64,000 nt of DNA from Thermoanaerobaculia bacterium (GTDB lineage Bacteria > Acidobacteriota > Thermoanaerobaculia > UBA5066), in NCBI GenBank assembly GCA_022071945.1, contig JAJVIN010000054.1, positions 1 through 64,000 of the forward strand, written 5' to 3'. The translations under genes and the position numbers were made by a program. Each line of letters opens with the position of its first letter. Positions within the stretch are counted from its first letter, which is position 1. Below the pieces are notes generated by a model. That model was not told the origin of the DNA, searched no databases, and saw only the letters and a program-made list of their open reading frames with translations. This document shows positions 62,450 to 64,000 of this stretch, piece after piece.

Positions 62450-64000
62450 ATGTCAAAACGAACTGCGCTTGTGGTGGTCGTGTCACTCACAGTCATGATG
62501 GTCGCATGGATTCCGCTTTGGGCCGTGAGTGCCACCGGCTGGAAAGTCATCGCCTGGAACAACCTCGGGATGCACTGCATGGACGCGGACTTTTCAGTCT
62601 TCGCCATCCTGCCCCCGTACAACACAATTCAGGCGGAAGTGATCGATCCGAACGGCAAGAAGGTGAAGGATCCTGCGCGGGTTCAACTGACGTACCAGGC
62701 GGTGGCCGACCCAGCCGGATCGATCAACAAGACGTCTCAGGGCAAGACGAATTTCTGGAACTGGATCCAGCCTCTGTTCGGGGTTCCCCTCGCCGTTGAC
62801 CGGGGCCTCGCGGGCAAGGACATGCCGGGGCCATCCAACGCACATCAGACGATGTCCTTCGACTCGAACGTGAAGACCTTCGTCGCCGAGGGGATTCCGA
62901 TTGCTCCGTTCGACGACCGGGGCCAGAAGAACACCTACCCCATGATGCAAGTCACCGCCCAGAGCTCGAGCGGCGCCCCTCTCGCCTCGGCCCGCGTCGT
63001 GCTGCCCGTTTCCGACGAGATGGACTGCTCGGCCTGTCACGCTTCGGGGACTCAAGCCGCGGCGAAACCCTCGGCGGGGTGGGTCTGGGTGAACGACTCT
63101 CAGCGGGACTTCCGCCTCAACATCCTGAGGCTCCACGACGACCTCAACGCCGGAAAGCCCCTCTACGCCTCGTCGCTGGCGGCCGCGGGATACGACCCGA
63201 AAGGGTTGTTTGAGACAGTCAACCAACGTCACGTCGCCATCCTGTGCGCCCGGTGCCACACCTCCGAGGCGCTGCCCGGAAGCGGGCAACCCGGCGTGCC
63301 GCCGCTGACACGGGCCGTTCACGCCCGGCATGCGCCCGTCATCGATCCCCTCACGGGACAGACACTCGACGCGACATCCAACCGGTCCGCCTGCTACCGG
63401 TGCCACCCGGGTTCCGAGACCCGCTGCCTGCGCGGCGCGATGGGGAATGCCACGGCCCCCGACGGCACCATGCTCATGCAGTGCCAGAGTTGTCACGGCA
63501 GCATGGCGGCCGTCGGCGCCCCCACGCGAACGGGCTGGCTCAACGAGCCTTCCTGCGGCCAGTGCCACACGGGCACCGCAACGAAGAACTCGGGACAGAT
63601 CCGCTACACGTCGGTCTTCCTTGCCAGCGGCTCTCCTCGCCAGGCCGCCGACAGGACATTCGAAACGAACTCGAACACTCCGGGTCCAGGGTTCTCTCTC
63701 TACCGGTTCTCGAAGGGCCACGGGGGCCTGCAGTGCTCCGCCTGTCACGGCTCCACGCACGCCGAGTTCCCCTCGTCACACGCGAACGACAATCTCCTGA
63801 GCATCGACCACCAGGGACACGCCGGCGTTCTCGTCGAGTGCGCCTCCTGCCACGGGAGCAAGGTGCCCGAGACCGTCGCTGGCGGTCCACACGGTCTCCA
63901 CCCGATCGGCGCGAAGTGGGTGGACAAGCACGGAGACGCCGCCGAACACGACCCGGCCCCCTGTCAGTCCTGCCACGGCGCGAACTACCGCGGGACCGTT
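62450..64000 (+). CDS. Exported multihaem c-type cytochrome (3' end outside window)
   Basis: ATG 62450 has GGGAGG 6 bases upstream. The frame is open to the window edge, 517 codons. A signal peptide (VVVVSLTVMMVAWIPLWAVSA) precedes a conserved non-haem N-terminal domain with WNNLGMHCMDADFSVFAILPPYNT. Eight CXXCH motifs follow in the part visible: CSACH, CARCH, CYRCH, CQSCH, CGQCH, CSACH, CASCH, CQSCH. The spacing is irregular, unlike MtrC. It is likely a periplasmic or outer-surface electron carrier; more haems may lie beyond the edge. It is a single gene behind a terminator, with no partner visible. Confidence 0.92.
   Translation, partial: MSKRTALVVVVSLTVMMVAWIPLWAVSATGWKVIAWNNLGMHCMDADFSVFAILPPYNTIQAEVIDPNGKKVKDPARVQLTYQAVADPAGSINKTSQGKTNFWNWIQPLFGVPLAVDRGLAGKDMPGPSNAHQTMSFDSNVKTFVAEGIPIAPFDDRGQKNTYPMMQVTAQSSSGAPLASARVVLPVSDEMDCSACHASGTQAAAKPSAGWVWVNDSQRDFRLNILRLHDDLNAGKPLYASSLAAAGYDPKGLFETVNQRHVAILCARCHTSEALPGSGQPGVPPLTRAVHARHAPVIDPLTGQTLDATSNRSACYRCHPGSETRCLRGAMGNATAPDGTMLMQCQSCHGSMAAVGAPTRTGWLNEPSCGQCHTGTATKNSGQIRYTSVFLASGSPRQAADRTFETNSNTPGPGFSLYRFSKGHGGLQCSACHGSTHAEFPSSHANDNLLSIDHQGHAGVLVECASCHGSKVPETVAGGPHGLHPIGAKWVDKHGDAAEHDPAPCQSCHGANYRGTV

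Noticed and set aside
1-64000. CRISPR arrays, tRNA, rRNA, insertion sequences
   Set aside because: No repeat-spacer pattern, cloverleaf, rRNA motif or transposase was seen; the periodic repeats at 1-28700 encode NHL blades.

Overview
The window is high-GC bacterial DNA, densely coded on both strands. It carries large secreted NHL-propeller proteins, DUF2339/DUF3999, DUF2911, sortilin-like BNR proteins, OmcA/MtrC-type and other multihaem cytochromes, an Omp85 protein and selenoproteins. This mix suggests a Gram-negative soil or sediment bacterium, most likely Acidobacteriota (Thermoanaerobaculia- or Holophagae-like). That placement is inferred from gene content; there is no rRNA or other phylogenetic marker here.

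Layout. Positions 1-10155 (minus) hold three tightly spaced genes for exported proteins; two have N-terminal NHL propellers and two share a long Ig-like C-terminal module. A 41-codon plus-strand remnant of another NHL gene (10218-10343) lies against a Ser/Thr kinase gene (10396-12282). Positions 12251-21513 (minus) form an apparent operon: a giant NHL/FnIII protein, a FadL/OmpP1-type barrel and an M1-peptidase-like protein without the zinc motif. Then come a frameshifted small gene and a Phd/YefM-PIN toxin-antitoxin pair (22122-22831). A fourth giant NHL gene (22959-28700) follows a peroxiredoxin whose active-site codon is an in-frame UGA.

Positions 29550-44820 are mainly redox, envelope and protease genes: a decahaem OmcA/MtrC-type cytochrome, class I fumarase with a Lys/Ala-rich tail, a hexapeptide-repeat acyltransferase-like membrane protein, a second UGA-interrupted redox gene (thioredoxin-TPR, UxxC), a CHASE3-like/GAF/GGDEF diguanylate cyclase, an M43 metalloprotease, an aldo/keto reductase, a subtilase, a thioredoxin and an L,D-transpeptidase. 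Positions 44882-62246 hold a DUF2339-DUF3999 pair, an FHA-GAF-adenylyl cyclase, DUF456, pgeF, a 1922-residue protein joining a TamB domain to an Omp85 barrel, DUF2911 and a sortilin-like BNR protein. A multihaem cytochrome (eight CXXCH so far) runs off the right edge.

Common themes are envelope biogenesis, exported beta-propeller/Ig proteins and extracytoplasmic thiol/selenol and haem redox chemistry. The strongest unusual signals are the two probable selenoproteins, each broken at its active site in a standard ORF call, the single-chain TamB-Omp85 protein, and the duplicating, domain-shuffling NHL/Ig surface protein family with one decayed copy. No tRNA, rRNA, CRISPR array, transposase or replication origin was recognised.
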